Origin: an uncultured Helicobacteraceae bacterium
GTDB taxonomy: Bacteria; Campylobacterota; Campylobacteria; Campylobacterales; UBA6016
Length of the DNA stretch: 9,637 bases
NCBI GenBank assembly: GCA_937973585.1
Contig: CALJKN010000072.1
Location: forward strand, 1-9,637
Direction: 5' to 3'
Position 1 is the first letter of the stretch. Every line of letters starts with the position of its first letter. Under the pieces are notes generated by a model that ran no database searches, was not told where the DNA came from, and saw nothing but the letters and a program-made list of their open reading frames with translations. Shown here piece after piece: positions 6,873-9,637 of the stretch. Position numbers and translations under genes: made by a program.

Positions 6873-7687
6873 CTAGTCCCCTTCGCCTCTTTATATAGCT
6901 GTATCGCTATGGGGAGGTAGTTTTTCATATCGGCAATTCTACTTTGATTTGAAGGGTGGGTACTCAAAAACTCCATCGTCTGCCCGCCGCCACTCTGTTT
7001 TGCCATCTTCTCCCACACTCTAACGGCGGCATTGGGGTCATATCCGGCTCTAGCCATCAGCTCCAGCCCTATCCTATCGGCTTCCCTCTCGTGCTCTCTG
7101 CTATATGGAAGCGTTACGGCTAGTTGAGCGGCCACTTGTGCGGCGCTCATTGCGGCTCCGCTGGCCTTTGTGAGGGCTCCGGCGATTGATAGCCCTAGAT
7201 TTTGGGCGTATGCCTGACTCATCCTCTCTCTGGAGTGCTCTCTGAGGGCATGGGCTATCTCATGTCCCATCACGGCGGCAATCTCATCGTCGGTTACGGT
7301 TATTTTTTCCAAAATTCCCGTATAAAACATTATCTTGCCTCTACCGGCGCAATAGGCGTTTAACTCGTCCGACTTCATAACGTTAACCTCCCACCCCCAG
7401 TTAGGTGCATCATCTCTAAACACTTTTGTCTTCGGAGCCAATCTTGCAGCGATACCCCTTAGCCTATCGGTCTGCCTCTTATCCGGATTTAGCGTCCTAT
7501 TTTTGTCGGCGGTTTTTACCTCTTGCACATAATATGAATTGCCGGAGTTAAAAGCTTCATCGGATGACACAAGCAAAAATTGACTCCTGTCCACCCCTAT
7601 CGCTCCACTCTTTGTGGTTGCCGAACACCCTGCAAACAAAAAAGCCGCCATAGCAATAAGAACCGATAAAAAAAGCTTTTGGCTCAC
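6869..7687 (-). CDS. M48-family zinc metalloprotease, predicted lipoprotein
   Basis: The N-terminus (SQKLFLSVLIAMAAFLFAGC) is a lipoprotein signal peptide with a LFAGC lipobox, so Cys21 would be lipidated. Ser at +2 points to the outer membrane by the E. coli rule, which may not hold here. The M48 zinc site is HEIAH (142-146), with the third ligand probably Glu200 in the ExxxD motif of HEREADRIG (199-207). The STHPSNQSRI segment (242-251) is typical of periplasmic M48 proteins such as LoiP/YggG. The relatives BepA and LoiP take part in outer-membrane protein quality control; the target here is unknown. At 272 residues it has no TPR extension, unlike BepA. The start is GTG at 7687, six bases after AAGGGG; a nearer ATG at 7692 is out of frame and stops after two codons. 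It lies 13 bases after ilvH and overlaps lpxD by four. Confidence 0.93.
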   Translation of the reverse strand: MSQKLFLSVLIAMAAFLFAGCSATTKSGAIGVDRSQFLLVSSDEAFNSGNSYYVQEVKTADKNRTLNPDKRQTDRLRGIAARLAPKTKVFRDDAPNWGWEVNVMKSDELNAYCAGRGKIMFYTGILEKITVTDDEIAAVMGHEIAHALREHSRERMSQAYAQNLGLSIAGALTKASGAAMSAAQVAAQLAVTLPYSREHEREADRIGLELMARAGYDPNAAVRVWEKMAKQSGGGQTMEFLSTHPSNQSRIADMKNYLPIAIQLYKEAKGTR

Positions 7688-7700
7688 GACATACCCCTTA

Positions 7701-8168
7701 TTATTTTTCGATGGCTACTATTCCGCCCCTTACAATCTCTTGCGGGTTGAATTTTTTTACGGCCTTTAAAAAACCGTCTATCCTTTTCGGCTCATCTGCT
7801 GCCATTACGATTACGCTAGATTCTGTAGAATCGACTATTTTGCCGTTGTATGAAAACGACAATGCCTCAATATCGGCGAGCGATTCTGAAAGCGGAAATT
7901 TGACCAGTACCATCTCTTTTTCGACCATCTCCTGATGCTCTATAACTTTGTAGGTCGAAATCAATTTGTGGAGCTGTTTTACTATCTGCTCTAACACTTT
8001 TTTGTTTCCGCTAGTCTCTATCGTTACTCTGGATATGTTGCTCCCCGGAATCGGTGCTACGGTCAGAGTCTCGATGTTGTATCCCCTTCCGGCGAAGAGT
8101 CCGGCTATTCTTGCCAATACGCCGTGTTCGTTTACAACCTCAACGGATATTATTCTTCTCTCAGTCAT
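7701..8168 (-). CDS. ilvH: Acetolactate synthase small (regulatory) subunit
   Basis: IlvH activates the large subunit and confers feedback inhibition by valine. The 155 residues fit the family. An N-terminal ACT domain (about 5-80) contains NEHGVLARIAGLFAGRGYN (13-31), the Gly-rich loop and helix that form the valine pocket. The C-terminal domain (about 82-154) ends in VRGGIVAIEK. The ATG at 8168 is two bases after the ilvB stop, with AAGGAC inside the ilvB end as ribosome site. This arrangement suits equimolar production of the two subunits. Confidence 0.97.
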   Translation of the reverse strand: MTERRIISVEVVNEHGVLARIAGLFAGRGYNIETLTVAPIPGSNISRVTIETSGNKKVLEQIVKQLHKLISTYKVIEHQEMVEKEMVLVKFPLSESLADIEALSFSYNGKIVDSTESSVIVMAADEPKRIDGFLKAVKKFNPQEIVRGGIVAIEK

Positions 8169-8170
8169 TC

Positions 8171-9637
8171 TCAGTCCTTAAACTCTAAAAGCATATTGTA
8201 TAAGGTTCCGCCGGTCGGAACCATAGGGAGTACGTTCTCCAGTCTGTCGATTACGACATCTATAATGACCGGGACTTTTAACGTTATGGCCTCTTTCAAA
8301 GCGGCCTCAAACCCTTCATAGCTATCAACTCTGTACCCTTTTGCCCCATAGGCATCGGCAAGCTTTACAAAATCAGGCTGCATCGCTAGGTCAACAGATG
8401 AGTATCTTTTCTCATAAAAGAATGTCTGCCACTGTCTAACCATCCCCAGAAAGTTATTGTTTAGTATTACGTTTACAACGTTTAGTCCGTGTTCTGTAGC
8501 CGTCATCATCTCTTGGATATTCATCTGTATGGAGCCGTCCCCGGTAACGTTTATAACAACCTTCTCCGGACAAGCGGTTTTTGCCCCCATAGCCGCCGGA
8601 AAACCGTATCCCATAGTTCCCAGACCGCCGCTTGTCACCCATTGTCTTGGGGCATTAAACGGATAAAACTGCGCCGTCCACATCTGATGCTGACCGACAT
8701 CTGTCGCAATTATCGAATCTTTTGGAAGGATCTCACCCATTTTTTTGATAATCGTTTGAGGTTTTAGTCCGTTCTCGTCCTCTTTGTACGTTTTGCTTAG
8801 AGGGTGTAGCTCGTCAAACCTTTTAACCAGTTCCCTCCAATGATTTAGCCCCTCTTTGTCAAATCCGTCTCTTCTGATTTGCTCGTTTATCTCTTTTAGG
8901 ACGACTTTCAGGTCGCCGACTATAGGGAAATGGGCATTTACAAGTTTTGAGATAGAGCTAGGATCTACGTCAACATGAATAACCCTTGCATTTTTTCCAA
9001 ATTCGGATAGTTTTCCGGTAACCCTATCGTCAAACCTAGCACCCAAAGATATAATAAGATCGGCCTCACTCATCGCCATATTAGCGGCATACGTTCCGTG
9101 CATACCGAGCATTCCGAGGAGATTTTTGTCCCCGGCAGGTATAACACCTCTCGCCATTAACGTCTCAACAACAGGGATCTCCGTTAGACTCAGAAGTTCC
9201 CTAACCTCTCCGCTAGCCTCAGATAGCACAATCCCGCCGCCAAGATACAAAATAGGTCTGACGGCCTCCCTCATCGCCTCCAGAGCTTTTTGGATTTGTC
9301 TAGGGTTCCCTTTTTGCGTCGGCTTGTAAGTTTGCATAGAAAAGCTCTCTTTTCTATACCATTCGCCGATTGTCGCCGTTATATCTTTTGGAATATCTAT
9401 ATGCACAGGCCCCGGTCTGCCGGTTCTGGCGATATAAAAAGCCTCTTGCAGGATATGCGGAAGCTCCTCTATGGTTTTGACCAGATAGTTGTGTTTTGTG
9501 CACGGCCTTGAGATCCCCACCGCATCTATCTCTTGAAACGCATCGGTTCCGATAAGCGATATAGGAACCTGCCCGCTGATGATTACCATCGGAATAGAGT
9601 CTGTATAGGCAGTAGCTATTCCGGTAACGGCATTGGT
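8171..9637 (-). CDS. ilvB: Acetolactate synthase large (catalytic) subunit, 5' end outside the window
   Basis: This ThDP-dependent enzyme joins pyruvate with pyruvate or 2-ketobutyrate, the first common step of valine, leucine and isoleucine synthesis. The frame stays open to the right edge: 16 codons before the Met at 9589 read TNAVTGIATAYTDSIP, which fits the conserved sequence, so that Met is not the start. The window holds 488 residues; about 75-80 N-terminal ones, with the catalytic Glu, are missing. Visible marks are SGQVPISLIGTDAFQE (fragment residues 21-36), the central FAD-associated region with GARFDDRVTGK, the ThDP/Mg motif GDGS (366-369) with LNNN about 25 residues on, and GMVRQWQ, which holds the Trp known from herbicide-resistance work. 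The standard end is intact. It is first of the four visible genes in the operon; its promoter and any attenuator are outside. ilvI or ilvB is used for such genes in relatives. Confidence 0.97.
   Translation of the reverse strand, partial: TNAVTGIATAYTDSIPMVIISGQVPISLIGTDAFQEIDAVGISRPCTKHNYLVKTIEELPHILQEAFYIARTGRPGPVHIDIPKDITATIGEWYRKESFSMQTYKPTQKGNPRQIQKALEAMREAVRPILYLGGGIVLSEASGEVRELLSLTEIPVVETLMARGVIPAGDKNLLGMLGMHGTYAANMAMSEADLIISLGARFDDRVTGKLSEFGKNARVIHVDVDPSSISKLVNAHFPIVGDLKVVLKEINEQIRRDGFDKEGLNHWRELVKRFDELHPLSKTYKEDENGLKPQTIIKKMGEILPKDSIIATDVGQHQMWTAQFYPFNAPRQWVTSGGLGTMGYGFPAAMGAKTACPEKVVINVTGDGSIQMNIQEMMTATEHGLNVVNVILNNNFLGMVRQWQTFFYEKRYSSVDLAMQPDFVKLADAYGAKGYRVDSYEGFEAALKEAITLKVPVIIDVVIDRLENVLPMVPTGGTLYNMLLEFKD

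Noticed and set aside
7685..7692. ATG TCG TGA mini-frame (minus strand) between the ribosome site and the GTG of the M48 gene
   Set aside because: Its ATG is one base from the Shine-Dalgarno, too close to be used, while the GTG is at ideal spacing. I see no support for a regulatory leader.
8171..9589. ilvB starting at the Met at 9589
   Set aside because: The frame continues without a stop to 9637 and the 16 extra codons fit conserved acetolactate synthase sequence, so this Met is internal.

Overview
The window is most likely chromosomal DNA of a free-living Campylobacterota (Epsilonproteobacteria) member, perhaps of the Sulfurimonas/Sulfuricurvum/Sulfurovum type. This rests on protein character and on gene order: tig-clpP linked to def, and ilvB-ilvH linked to lpxD, as in Campylobacter relatives. 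It is an inference; no database search was possible. The large genes sit in sequence of roughly 40-50% G+C by spot counts. Almost all of the window is compact housekeeping sequence, with one accessory-looking gene at the left end.

Layout. Bases 1-195 hold a possible minus-strand gene start cut by the left edge and a clear plus-strand intrinsic terminator. Bases 196-705 (minus) encode an unrecognised 169-residue protein: a hydrophobic N-terminus followed by a beta-rich domain. By hand count 241-660 is about 34% G+C, clearly poorer than the rest. Bases 706-946 are a divergent intergenic region with candidate promoters for both sides. A plus-strand operon then runs 947-5934: tig, clpP, a degenerate GGDEF-domain protein, def and comM, with overlaps of 4 bp or gaps of at most 12 bp. 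It meets, tail to tail with a 4-bp stop-codon overlap, a minus-strand operon: ilvB (5' end cut by the right edge), ilvH, an M48-family lipoprotein metalloprotease and lpxD, also overlapping or separated by at most 13 bp.

How the genes work together. Trigger factor and peptide deformylase both act on nascent chains at the ribosome exit, and ClpP degrades failed products, so the plus operon is largely a birth-and-death-of-proteins unit. The GGDEF-like protein and the ComM/YifB ATPase are less obvious partners. The minus operon joins branched-chain amino acid synthesis (acetohydroxyacid synthase, both subunits) to envelope functions (LpxD in lipid A synthesis and a predicted lipoprotein protease).

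I see no CRISPR array, tRNA, rRNA, insertion sequence or complete new system. The two most interesting items are the 169-residue orphan, whose architecture loosely recalls Cap15-type CBASS effectors (unproven), and the GGDEF protein, which has lost its catalytic motif but keeps an RxxD inhibitory-site-like motif at the correct spacing.
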